From Beaufortia kweichowensis (lineage: Eukaryota; Chordata; Actinopteri; Cypriniformes; Gastromyzontidae): 64,000 bases of DNA. Below are positions 21,677-31,602 of the stretch, in pieces. The notes below the pieces were generated by a model. It worked only from the letters and a program-made list of their open reading frames with translations, did no database searches and was not told the DNA's origin. The stretch covers positions 10,010,700 through 10,074,699 of the forward strand of contig CM032807.1 of NCBI GenBank assembly GCA_019155185.1, in the 5' to 3' direction. Each line of letters begins with the position of its first letter. Positions within the stretch are counted from its first letter, which is position 1. A program made the position numbers and the translations under genes.

Positions 21677-21751
21677 TTGATATGAAGCAGGGATGTCTAA
21701 TATAAGAGATAAAATGTATCTCTTATATTAGACATCCCTGCTTCATATCAA
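21677..21751. repeat. perfect 35-bp palindrome with 5-bp loop
   Basis: Left arm 21677-21711 and right arm 21717-21751 are exact reverse complements (TTGATATGAAGCAGGGATGT... on the left), separated by AAATG. The copied arm is not low complexity. It could form a strong hairpin or cruciform. Its origin is unknown (see findings). Confidence 0.95.
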
Positions 21752-21861
21752 ATTTTGTTATTTTAAACAAAACACTGGAAATAAACTGAAAAAGAAGAAT
21801 AACAAAAACATTAAGTAATTTTTATTAAATATTTAAAATGTATATTTGTTTAACCTTTTTG

Positions 21862-22003
21862 TGGCTCCGGCGGATGGCTCTAGCAATGCCAATGTCATAA
21901 GTTCGATCCCAGGGATTGCACATGCTCATAGAAATGTATAGTATAATGCACTGTAAGTCGCTTTGGATAAAAGCATCTGCCAAATGCACAAATGTAAATG
22001 TAC
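21862..22003 (+). repeat. tRNA-derived SINE, copy 1
   Basis: Contains the polymerase III B-box-like GTTCGATCCCAGGGATTGC and then ATGTATAGTATAATGC, ending with the GTCGCTTTGGATAAAAGCAT tail and AAATGTAAATG repeats. The A-box head is degenerate (GTGGCTCCGGCGG). It is the same family as the split copy at 58129. Confidence 0.75.
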
Positions 22004-22403
22004 ATTTATTTATTTATTTACAGACAGAGAAGTGTTAAGGAAGAAATTGTTTTGTTATTATATTCTGTACACAAAATCTAAGTTTTAAAACATTCTGTTA
22101 CCAAGTCCCAGGGAAGACACACACAAGACGGTTATATAAACAAACACGCTTTACTTAGTCAATGATTCAGGGCTCCGTTCGTCGTACGTTGCTAACTCTG
22201 TTGTGGATTTGCTGGATTTGATTGTTTTCGATTTCGGCTGATCTTGGATTGTTTGGTTCTTCGAAGCTCATCCTGGACTTTCTGTTTTAGCAACAGGTCC
22301 GTTAGCTTGAACCTCCTCGGGAGCAAGTTTATTTCATCTAAACAGGATTAGATCGCGGCTTTATAAGCGGAGGCGATACAGTAAATCTGTTGCACTTACA
22401 GAC
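22004..22403. other. probable Harbinger element 5' region
   Basis: Non-coding sequence leading into the transposase ORF. Its start was not defined. Confidence 0.35.
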
Positions 22404-23022
22404 ATGTCTTGCCCTTTTTTACGGGCGCAACCTGTTGCAGAAGGTGCGAGTATAATTCGCAGAGCTTTAAGAATTCATCGCGTTTTGCGACACAGACAGG
22501 ATCCGTTAGCACAGAGCGATCGTATCCTTTTTGAAAGATATCATTTTTCACATGAGGGTCTCATTTACATTATTAATTTGATCGAACCTCACATTAAAAG
22601 TTCGACTCGTCGGAGTCGGGCTTTAACAGCAGCACAAACTGTGTGCATCGTGTTAAGATTCTTTGCGTGTGGCACTTTCCTGTACACTATTGGGGATGCT
22701 GAGAACTTAACCAAAAGTGCTGTCTGTCATGCCATTCGCAAAGTTTACCTGGCGCTCAAGCAGTTTTTAGGGGTTTTTGTGGTCTTTCCAAACCACTTAA
22801 TACCCCAAGTTGTAAAACAGAGCTTTTTCGCCATTGCAGATACATTTTACTTGTTAATGAAGATCGTGTGAATATTACTATGCTAGTAAATATGAATTGA
22901 TTGTCCACCAGGCCTAATGTGATTGGTGCCATAGACTGCACACACATTTGTATCAAGTCCCCACCAGGCCCCATTGAAGGGGATTTTGTGAACCGAAAGG
23001 GGGTTCACAGTATAAATGTGCA
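22404..23022 (+). pseudogene. PIF/Harbinger transposase (HARBI1-like), broken and truncated
   Basis: The first exon encodes a helix-turn-helix region (RALTAAQTVCIVLRFFACGT near 22620, then CHAIRKVYLALKQFL). It should end near 22839 (...FFAIAG). After a short intron-like stretch, 22912-23022 encodes the start of the DDE catalytic domain with VIGAIDCTHI (first catalytic Asp), FVNRKGVHSINVQ, and a good GTGAGT donor at 23023. Faults: the expected donor at 22840 reads AT instead of GT, and about 4 bp are lost at the start of the second exon, shifting the frame. The later catalytic residues are absent. The family cuts and pastes Harbinger elements together with a Myb-like partner. Confidence 0.8.
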
Positions 23023-23225
23023 GGTGAGTTACCATTACAATTCTTAATATTTTATATAGGTAATATACACAATGCATTCGCTAAGTATGCAGTTGATTGA
23101 CTACAATGTCTTAGATGGTGTGTGACTCTATGCGTCATATTACAAATGTGGATATTATAAAATCTCTTGTCTGCAAAGAGACATTGACATTGTTATACAA
23201 GGTCAAAAGTGCTGTGTGAAATGTT

Positions 23226-23432
23226 TTAATACTTACCCTGAAGTTCCTTTTGCAGCAACTCTATTTCTAGTGCCATTTTCTTCTTGATCAGCTGTTGGAT
23301 CTCAAAGTCTCCCCGCATTTTTAGTTTTTTTAGTTCCAAATATTCAATCTTTTGCTGCAGGCTGCATTTATACAGAGAACGGATGTCACCCTGTGCATTT
23401 GCAGAGAAAATATATTGAACACCACATGCCAC
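23226..23432 (-). pseudogene. C-terminus of the Harbinger Myb-like partner protein
   Basis: The minus-strand reading YLELKKLKMRGDFEIQQL followed by ALEIELLQKELQ is a Lys/Glu/Leu-rich coiled coil. It matches the C-terminal region of the second protein of Harbinger elements, a SANT/Myb-like factor that brings the transposase to the nucleus. It converges on the transposase from the opposite strand, the usual Harbinger arrangement. The Myb domain itself is missing, since the element stops near 23460 where a hAT end begins. Confidence 0.5.
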
Positions 23433-23811
23433 AAAAAAAAAAAATGAATACGCAAAAAAATGTCCACTAGTGTTGTAGTACTCGAGATCGGTCTCGAGAC
23501 CACTTTTTTAAGGTCTTGATCTCGCCTCGGAATTGACCGCATTTTTACTCGGTCTCGTCTCGGACGAAGAGGACTCGGGATTTCATTTCAAGACCGGTCA
23601 AGACCAAAACTGAGGGAATATCACGAAATTATTTGTTAACATCATTACTGTGATTAGACATTAAACTTCCGACCAAGAGCTTGACTTTGTCTAATTTTAA
23701 ATGTTTTTAGTTTTTACTCCACTCCCCGCGCCGCGCCCCCAACCCTCACATCGCATCACACACACTCCACACGTGAATGCAGGAGACAGGAGAGCAAGCT
23801 GTGCCGTCACC

Positions 23812-23995
23812 ATGACCGTCGGAGAGATGTCAGCCAAATCTTCTGTTATACAAACAGAAGATCTGAGTTCATCTGCAAAAATGCATCCAAAAGAAAACAT
23901 ACAGCAGTGTGTAAGTTCTGCAACGCAATGCTTACTGAGACGGCTGGGACCATGTCAAACTTCTATCGACATTTGGAAAGGAAGCATAAAGAAAG
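23812..23995 (+). pseudogene. hAT transposase exon 1 with BED zinc finger
   Basis: ATG at 23812 opens MTVGEMSAKSS. The zinc finger lies in the next frame: SEFICKNASKRKHTAVCKFC, then SNFYRHLERKHKER, giving the C-x2-C...H-x4-H pattern of BED fingers that bind transposon ends. The exon ends at a consensus donor (AAAG, then GTAAAC at 23996). A one-base frame change between the start and the finger shows decay, or a different real start. Confidence 0.7.
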
Positions 23996-24476
23996 GTAAA
24001 CTAAGTGCAAGTGATGATAGCAAATTTTGCTGTACCAAAACTCAAGTTCACCCCTCCCTCCCCATAGTGCTGGGCGATATTAACCAAAAACATAAGTCAA
24101 ATCACATGTGAGATATTTGTTAAAACAAACTGATCAAAAATAAAATGCAAAAGCAGGGTTTCCTTCCCTGTTGCACAATAAAGCTGCACAATAACGTTAC
24201 CAACATGTAAATTTAAAAATATATAATAATATAATATATAATAATTATTCTATAATAATTTGCCTACTAAGCAAGACTTAATGCTTGGATCTGTATGATA
24301 CATAATCAGCTCTCCTGTTATTCACATTAATTTAAGACAAAATGGACTGTCTAGATTAATACCTCATTGAGATTAGCATTAGCATTGAGTTTTAAAATGT
24401 TGCTTTTCACAAAGCAAACTCGCAAGCAGAAGGGGGTGGGGATTATGAGCTTTATAGAGATAGACATATAGAGACT

Positions 24477-25460
24477 GTGTCTGTTTCCCGAACAAACAAA
24501 CCTTTATTATACTCTAAACCAAAATATACAAATCTAATTAATATTAAACTAGAAAATAACCTACAAATAGATGCAACAAAATGGCTAAACTTCGGCCTGC
24601 TTAACATCAGGTCACTTTCCAACAAAGAATATATTGTCAATGAAATTATTACAGAACACAAACTAGATGCGCTGTGCCTGACGGAAACATGGCTAAAAAC
24701 AGATGATTTTACTAGTCTAAATGAGTCTACTCCACAAGACTTTGACTATAAGCACGAGCCTCGTCTAAAAGGTAGAGGTGGCGGTATTGCCACAATTTAT
24801 AGCAACATATTCTGCGTTAATCTTAAATCTAGGAAATTTAACTCCTTTGAAATAATGGCGCTAAATATGTCACTTCCAAACGGTCGCAACAAACATTTGT
24901 CCTTCATAATGGCTACCATTTACAGACCAGACACCGGGTCATCATATAGACTTCCTTAAAGAAAAGATTTGCAGATTTTCTATCAGAATTAGTAGTTAAT
25001 GTAGATAAAGCCCTAATCGTTGGTGACTTTAACATACACATTGATAATCCAAAGATGATGCTTCACGATAGCTTTTATGGATATCCTGGACTCGCTTGGT
25101 GTTAGCCAAAAGGTTTCAGGTCCCACGCATAAATGTAAGCACACTTTAGACCTAATTCTATCTTTTGGACTAAACATAAATAACGTAGAAATATTACCTC
25201 AGAGCGATGCTATTTCAGATCACTGCCTCATAACTTACACTGTACTTTTAGACAAACCCCTCGTCCTACACCTCGGTTTAGATCAAAGCCGATCAATCAT
25301 TTCTACCACTAAAGATAGTTTTATTAACAAACTTCCGAATCTATATCAAACCCTTAATGTAATAAATAAAAATGAGGATCTTGACAGTATAACAGAAACA
25401 TTAAACAAAGCTTTTTCAGGCACTTTAGAACTTGTCGCACCCATCAGATTAAAAGAATAA
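24477..25460 (+). pseudogene. L2 LINE ORF2, AP-like endonuclease domain
   Basis: The frame holding LNFGLLNIRSLSNKEYIV and LDALCLTETWLK (the ET catalytic motif) covers 24477-24959. It breaks there and resumes in the same frame at 25077-25460 with MDILDSLGVSQKVSGPTH, THKCKHTLDLILS and SDAISDHCLITYTV (the SDH motif). Together these are the core of the apurinic-type endonuclease that nicks the target for L2 elements. The block around the stop at 24957 holds an indel. Confidence 0.85.
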
Positions 25461-27406
25461 AAGATAGAACGCCAGCACCATGGTATAATAACCACACTTC
25501 AGCCCTAAAAAAGCAACCAGAAAAATGGAACGTAGATGGAGGACTACGAAACCTAGAAGTATGGCGCGATGCATGGAAAGAGAGCACCAACAAGTACAAA
25601 CAGGCTCTAAAACCACCAAAGCGTCCTATTTTAGCAAGTTGATGCAGAAAATCAAAATAACCCATGATTTCTTTTTAACACAGTCGCTAAAGCTGACTGG
25701 AAATAAATCATTTACAGAAAAAGATGTTAAACTACAGCACGATAGTAATACCTTTATGAAATTTTTGATAATAAAATCGAGCAGATTAGGGACAATATTG
25801 CATCTATACAGCCTGCCACCTCTATATCGCATAGTATACCGTCCCGGCTTCATGCCATTAGTACAACTAGAATCATTTAATGCTATTAAAATAGATGAAC
25901 TCACAAAATAATAAATTCATCTAAATCTTCATCCTGTATAATAGATCCCATCCCAACAAAACTACTAAAAGAAGTTTTTCTGCAGTCTCGAACCTGTACT
26001 CAACATTATTAACTCATCCTTAGAACTAGGCTACGTCCCAGCGGCCTTCAAAATGGCAGTTATTAAGCCTCTCATTAAAAACCTAATCTCGACCAAGGAG
26101 ACCTAACCAACTATAGACCAATCTCGAATCTCCCTTTCTTATCAAAATACTAGAAAAGGTTGTGTCCAAACAACTACAGACATTCCTAGCCGAAAATAGC
26201 ATTTATAAAAAATTTCAATCAGGATTCAGGCCTCATCACAGTACAGAAACAGCTATGCTCCGAAAGTGACAAATGACCTCCTTTTAGCATCAGATCGCAA
26301 TGAGACATCTATTCTTATATTACTCGACCTCAGTGCAGCTTTTGATACAATAGATCATACAATCCTACTCGATAGACTGAAAACCATGTTGGCATTAATG
26401 GTCAAGCCTTAGCCTGGTTTAAATCTTATTTAACTGATCGTTACCAATTTGTGTATGCCAACGATAAAAAATCTTACTACTCTCAGGTAAAATAATGCTG
26501 CGTACCACAGGGATCAGTTCTTGGCCCAATTGTCTTCGCACTATATATGCTACCCCTCGGAGATATTATTAAGAAACATGACATCAACTTCCACTGCTAC
26601 ATTGACGATACCCAGCTCTATATTTCCTCAGAACCTAACAAACCCCACCATTTTACTAAGCTAATAGACTGTATTAACGATATTAGAAAATGGATGGCAA
26701 ACAACTTCCTTCTACTTAACTCCAACAAGACAGAGATTTTGATTATTGAACCTAATAGCTCCAAACACGACACAATAGCCCACAACTTCTCTATAGAAGG
26801 TTGCACCATTGTCCCTTCCTCCGAGTCAAGAACCTAGGTGTGATTCTAGATAAGAACCTGTCTTTTCGATGGTCACATTTCTAATACATGCCGAACTGCA
26901 TTTTTTCACCTTAGAAATATTTCAAAGATGCGCCATATGCTGTCTTTCTCGGATATAGAGAAACTAATCCACGCCTTTATGACCTCCAGAATCGACTACT
27001 GTAATTCATTACTGGGGATGTCATGCAAAGCAAATAAATAAGCTTCAGCTGGTTCAAAATGCAGCTGCTAGAGTTCTCACTAGATCAAAACAGTATGACC
27101 ACATTAGTCCACTCCTAGCAACACTGCACTGGCTACCTGTAAAATACAAGCATCGATTTTAAAATTCTGTTAATGACATACAAAGCACTAAATGGCTTAG
27201 CACCTCTATACCTCCGTGAACTATTATCAGCATACAACCCATCACGGACATTACGTTCACAAAACAACGGGCTCTTAATAGTTCCAAGAGTATCAAAGAA
27301 ATCTAAAGGTGGCAGATCTTTCTCCTACTTAGCTCCTAAACTATGGAATAACCTTCCCAGTAAAGTCCGGGACTCAGACACAGTCAACAGTTTAAAACTA
27401 CATTAA
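25461..27406 (+). pseudogene. L2 LINE ORF2, reverse transcriptase, multiply frameshifted
   Basis: Recognisable RT blocks in changing frames: AAFKMAVIKPLI near 26040, LDLSAAFDTIDH near 26321, QGSVLGPIVFALYMLPLGD near 26507-26565, CYIDDTQLYISSEP near 26600 (YIDD instead of the YADD in LINE A), NNFLLLNSNKTE near 26700, and the C-terminal HELL/REL region ending near 27406. At least five indels are visible. The whole copy is dead. Confidence 0.85.
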
Positions 27407-28053
27407 AGACTTATCTGTTTACACTTGCATTCACATAATCTTTGACCAAACTCTCTAAGGCCGCAATAGTTAACCTCAACTGGAACCGGGCACACACACA
27501 TAATTCATACTGCATGTGATATCACATAAAACTGCTTACAATCAACATAGGAATGGCTGCTACGCTAATTCTGTTTTGTCCTTCTCTCCCTCCTCCTCTC
27601 CTTTTCTCTCTCTCTCTCTCTCTCTCTATCCCCTACCCCTTTCTCCGAGGTATCCTGAGGAATGAGTTCCAACTGGCGCAACACTGCCCCACCTGATGCC
27701 ACCCTGGTGCTGCTTCATGACGACTACCCAGGACAACCTCCGGCACCTGTTATATTAAAATCAAATTTACCACATTACACTTAACATATAACATTTTTTA
27801 TTAACTCTCTTATAGTGAAGTTCTGCATCTTATAATGTCTGTATCTGTATCCTGTAAACTGCATAGTGAGTTATGGATGCGATCAATGGCAATTTGTGTC
27901 CCCTATTCCGGATTGCACATGCTACGGATTGCACCTATAACACGTCATGTCAGGGGTTTTTTTCTCTCCTAAAGAGTTTTTTTGAATCCCTGACCACTGA
28001 CTGCTATGTCATTACATGTAAAGCTGCTTTGATACAATGTCCTACAAATAAAA

Positions 28054-28147
28054 TTGAATTGAATTGAATTGAATTGAATTGAAAATTGAATTGAATTGAA
28101 TTGAATTGAATTGAATTGAATTGAATTGAATTGAATTGAATTGAATT
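28054..28147 (+). repeat. ATTGA pentamer tail of L2 LINE B
   Basis: About 18 copies of TTGAA with one GAAAATTGAA variant. It serves as the 3' tail of the LINE and makes an artefactual Asn-Ser-Ile-Gln-Phe ORF on the minus strand. Confidence 0.9.
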
Positions 28148-28640
28148 TACTGGGACCAACCACCTAGGGGCGATCGAGGCGTTTTAGCTTCAGTTTTTAA
28201 CAGGAGCGTGGTAGGCTTGCTTTATTGACAAACAAACTTTATTGACAAAATACAAGTGTTATTAAATTATATCAATGTACACTATATTTCTTTACTTTAT
28301 ATCATCTATAAAATATATCGTGATATATAGATTTGTCACCCATCCCTACCTCAGGCTCACCAAAAGAGACTTGGCTAATAGAAGTTTAATCACCTTAAAG
28401 ATGATGTTATTTTTAATCTTATGGTAAGAAAATAAATTGGTTTGACCATATCATACCATTTCAATTATATCCTTGGGTAACTTGTGTAAAAAAGTTTCCA
28501 TAATGCCTTTGCTGTGCATGTATTGTGTTGTGTGTTTTATATGTGATATGATTAAACAATTTCATTCAGTTTTGATACTTTTTTTATTTTTAAGATTGCT
28601 CTTTTAATGTAATTATTGTTCATATCACCAGATATCTTAC
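28148..28640. other. intron remainder, non-coding
   Basis: Mostly AT-rich. Near 28310-28350 it contains ATATATCGTGATATATAGATTTG followed by CACCCATCCCTAC, resembling a fish DNA-transposon terminus. No gene. Confidence 0.35.
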
Positions 28641-29009
28641 TGTTACCGTGCAGCAGACGAGACATACACGAGAATACTGATCAAAGTCTTTTACTTGAAC
28701 TTCATCAGAGGAAAATCAAACAGGTACAAAACTCACTTCAGAGGGGAATCAAACAGGCAGAAATAACAGCGGTAAACCACTCACTGAGTTAAACTTACAG
28801 ATCTCAGGAACAGACAATACATGGTCACACCAACAAAATAACAACAATACCGGACAAGGGAGAATAGAAAACAAACACATTAAATAGAGTCCATAATGAG
28901 GTGAGTCAGGTGCAGGTGATTACAAGATTACTGATTGTGAACAGGTGGTGAGGTGCAAAGGATCCTGGGTGATTGAGTCCAGAGGGAGGTGCCGGGTGAA
29001 ACCATGACA
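28641..29009 (-). mobile_element. solo LTR, Gypsy type
   Basis: Plus-strand ends TGTTACCGTG and GAAACCATGACA (so TGTCATGG...AACA on the minus strand). It is bordered by CTTAC (28636-28640) and CTTAT (29010-29014), a near-perfect 5-bp duplication. The distal half (GGTGAGTCAGGTGCAGGTGA, GATTGAGTCCAGAGGGAGGT) is related to the LTRs of the small element at 9750-11472, but it is a different family. It lies just before the splice acceptor of the next hAT exon. Confidence 0.75.
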
Positions 29010-29040
29010 CTTATCAGTTCCTCCCTGAATTTTTAGGTTC

Positions 29041-30436
29041 TTGGAGTACAAGGCAGGGCAACAGACAGATGTCACACAGCCAACTATAGCGTCGGCGTTT
29101 ACACAGAAAGTGCAGGTGTACAGCCTACATTCACCGAGACAACAAGCCATCAGTAAAGCCATTATCCAAGATTTGATAATTGGGTGTTGTCTGCCTCTGT
29201 CACTTGTGGAAAATGGACATTTTAAACACTTTCTTGAGATTATGGACAATAAGTACACACCAATCTCTAGAAGAACAATTTCTGAGAAACAGATACCAGT
29301 GTTGGTAAGGACTGTCAAGGAAACTGTTTTAAAGAAGCTGGAGACCCAGTCATCTGTTTCTTTAACAACTGATCTCTGGTCTGATCGCAGGCTGCGCTCC
29401 TTCCTTGGAGTGACTGCCCATGTGTGCAACAAATCGAAGGATTCAGATTCCTATGCACTCAAATCGTACTTGCTGGACTGTAGGCATTTTACAGGCAGAC
29501 ATAGTGGGGAGCGAATTGCTTCTGCCTCTGAGGAGATCACAGAGGAATATGGTATACGTCAGAAGATAAGTTATATCATCACAGACAATGCTGCTAATAT
29601 GAAATGCGCTTTCAAAGTTCAAATGCCATAACAACAGTCTGATGACAGTGAAAGTGAGGAGGAGAATCTAGATGATGAACACTTGTGGGAGGACATGAAT
29701 TAAGTGGAAGACACAGAATTACCATGGTCATCGGGTGAACGTCTTTCCTGCTTTGCCCACTCTCTGCAGTTAGTTGTGAATGACGGCATGAAGGAGGTAA
29801 GGGCCATTTCCCACACCATAGCCAAAACATCACGGTTCACAACGCTGTTACATAGCAGCTCACAATTTAAAGAAAAGTTTGAGGCTATGTTTGACTCTAA
29901 TAAGACCATTCCAGCAGCAAACACCACTCGCTGGAACAGCACGTTCAAACAAGTAGAGGCCCTCACAGCTCTGGACCACAAATTTCTAAATGAAATGTGC
30001 AGTAAGGACTATGAGAATGTGATGTTTAGTGCTCGTGAGTGGAACCAGCTGAAGGAACTGAGTGCAGTTCTTGCTCCATTCTCTGAGGCAACAGACCAGA
30101 CAGAAGGGGATAAATCAGTTACCATCAGCATGGTGGTTCCAACTGTCCTGGACTTGAATACACACCTCCTCAAGATGGAGGATACCAGAATGCAGTGCAG
30201 GCCATTAGTTAAGGCCCTCCGTCAGTCTCTGGTGAAAAGATTCTCTGGAATCTTTACCAAAACAAACATGGCCAAAGAGAGTGGAAGAGAGGAACCTTTT
30301 AACCACAATGTGTACTTCTTAGCTACCATGCTGGATCCACAGTTTGGCTTAAGTTGGGTGGATCTGGATGTTAACGATGAGGAAAATGCAACATCAGTGA
30401 AGAAACTCCGAGATGAACTGAAGAAGACACTAACAG
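29041..30436 (+). pseudogene. hAT transposase exon 2 (catalytic region)
   Basis: One frame runs 1.4 kb with only two stops (TAA at 29629 and 29701). Features: SSVSLTTDLWSDRRLRSFLG near 29355, holding the first DDE-like Asp; ISYIITDNAANMKCAF near 29572; CFAHSLQLVVNDGM near 29750, the hAT CxxH-type region; TTRWNSTFKQVEAL near 29923; and NHNVYFLATMLDPQFGLSW near 30303. These define a ZBED1-like hAT transposase, which cuts and pastes its element. It ends at a proper donor (ACAG, then GTTAAT at 30437), phase 1. The acceptor TTTTTAG lies at about 29036. Confidence 0.85.
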
Positions 30437-31036
30437 GTTAATATACAGTAAATTCTTATCCAGTGAAAACAATAGTCTTGTAATTTGCAAATCTTAAAAT
30501 GTCATACATTTTTTAAATAGTAGTCCTTGAAAGGCCTTAAAGTTTAATTCATGGGGTTTTAATTTTTAACAGTTTATTTTTGTCATAAAACAAACTGACT
30601 AATTGCCTGTCATGGTCACCTGTAGAGATAAATCCAAGAAAAGTCTAGTACTTGCCTATGTACTTAAGTAAAAAAATAAGGCAACAGTTAGATGTATTAG
30701 AGTAGCACTATATCTGACCTAAATAAATATACTGGTCATACTAATATAATTTTAGTAACTTCTTACTAAATCTTAATAATCTTACTAACCTGCCATATTC
30801 CTACCTAAAACTGACCTCTGAGTCTGGACTGGAACAAAGACCCTGTACTTAACTTTATATTAACACACAATGCTCATTTAAATAAGAAAAAAAAGACTTG
30901 TCTAAAAATCATTCTTAAATTATTTTTAAATTTGTCCTAAAAGTATAAATGTAACTCTTTGATATGTGCAGACATTCTATCTCTTTACATCTAACCAATT
31001 TATTATGTTTTTGCTTCTCAAACACTTTGATCTCAG

Positions 31037-31395
31037 AGGTGGAGAAAATAAGCAGTGAAGGAGAAGCAACTGACTCAGAGGCCATGAATGTGGATCCACC
31101 CAGTGATTCGCCACCAGTCAAATTCCCGCGCCTTCTGTCCCGCTACAAGGCTCACAAGAAGCGCAGCTCAACAACCCAGGATTCAAGTATTGAAACACAG
31201 ATAAGCAAATACTTTGATGCCATCCATGATACAGATACTGACAGTGACAATGCACTCTCCTTCTGGGCCAAAAACCATGACAGATACCCTCAACTCCACA
31301 ATCTGGCCATGAAGGTGCTGTCGGTCCCTGCCTCCTCTGCACCAGTGGAGAGGGTTTTTAGTAGAGGGGGCATTATAATGAGCAGAAACAGCTAA
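31037..31395 (+). pseudogene. hAT transposase exon 3 (C-terminal dimerisation domain)
   Basis: Begins after the acceptor TGATCTCAG; joining to exon 2 gives an in-frame Glu. Encodes an acidic linker, then ALSFWAKNHDRYPQLHNLAM and VPASSAPVERVFSRGG, the hAT C-terminal dimerisation motif. After MSRNS at 31395 the sequence switches to the R1 repeat, so the last residues and the transposon 3' end are missing. Confidence 0.85.
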
Positions 31396-31602
31396 AAACA
31401 CACCTCTTCCATGAACACCTGACATCATAAAAAAAATTCTTTCCTCTACAGGTACTTATCTAGCACTGCAAAACATTGTAAAATTTGGAAAGCACTTCTT
31501 CGTACTATTGTTGCCTCTTTTGATGTGTCGCTTCATTGTCTCCTAATACTTGTGAGTTGCTTTGGATAATAGCGTCAGCTAAATGCCTAAATGTAAAATG
31601 TA
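31393..31602 (+). repeat. R1 LINE/SINE 3'-end repeat, copy 2
   Basis: Starts CTAAAAACACACCTCTTCCATG (a LINE C-terminal KTHLF-like reading) and ends GTTGCTTTGGATAATAGCG then AAATGCCTAAATGTAAAATG. It is the same family as 530-617 and, inverted, 61893-62110. Its tail resembles that of the SINEs here. Confidence 0.65.

Larger units (their letters stand above)
24459..28147 (+). mobile_element. L2-type LINE B
   Basis: Longer than LINE A: it keeps the endonuclease region, all RT blocks, the CT-rich 3' UTR (27590-27630), and a long ATTGA tail (28054-28147). It lies in the first intron of the hAT transposase, in the same orientation. Many single-base indels break the frame. Confidence 0.85.
23467..31392 (+). 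mobile_element. hAT transposon with BED-finger transposase, interrupted, 3' end lost
   Basis: The left end reads TAGTGTTGTAGTACTCGAGATCGG followed by repeated GGTCTCG / CTCGAGACC text, seen at the ends of fish hAT elements. The transposase exons follow at 23812-23995, 29041-30436 and 31037-31395 on the plus strand. The first intron has swollen to about 5 kb because it received an L2 LINE (24459-28147) and a solo LTR (28641-29009). The right terminus is absent: sequence passes into an R1 repeat at 31393. Confidence 0.65.

Noticed and set aside
22404..22871. Host HARBI1 gene
   Set aside because: Lost donor, frameshift, missing catalytic residues and the neighbouring accessory ORF indicate a transposon relic.
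27969..28163. Minus-strand Asn-Ser-Ile-Gln-Phe repeat protein
   Set aside because: It is the translated ATTGA tail of the L2 LINE.
21198..28349. TAGGGGTGGGC at 21198 paired with CACCCATCCCTA at 28345 as ends of one transposon
   Set aside because: No matching 8-bp flanks, and the interval contains the start of another hAT. AGTGCTGGGCGATATT at 24067 is an equally plausible partner. Pairing unproven.
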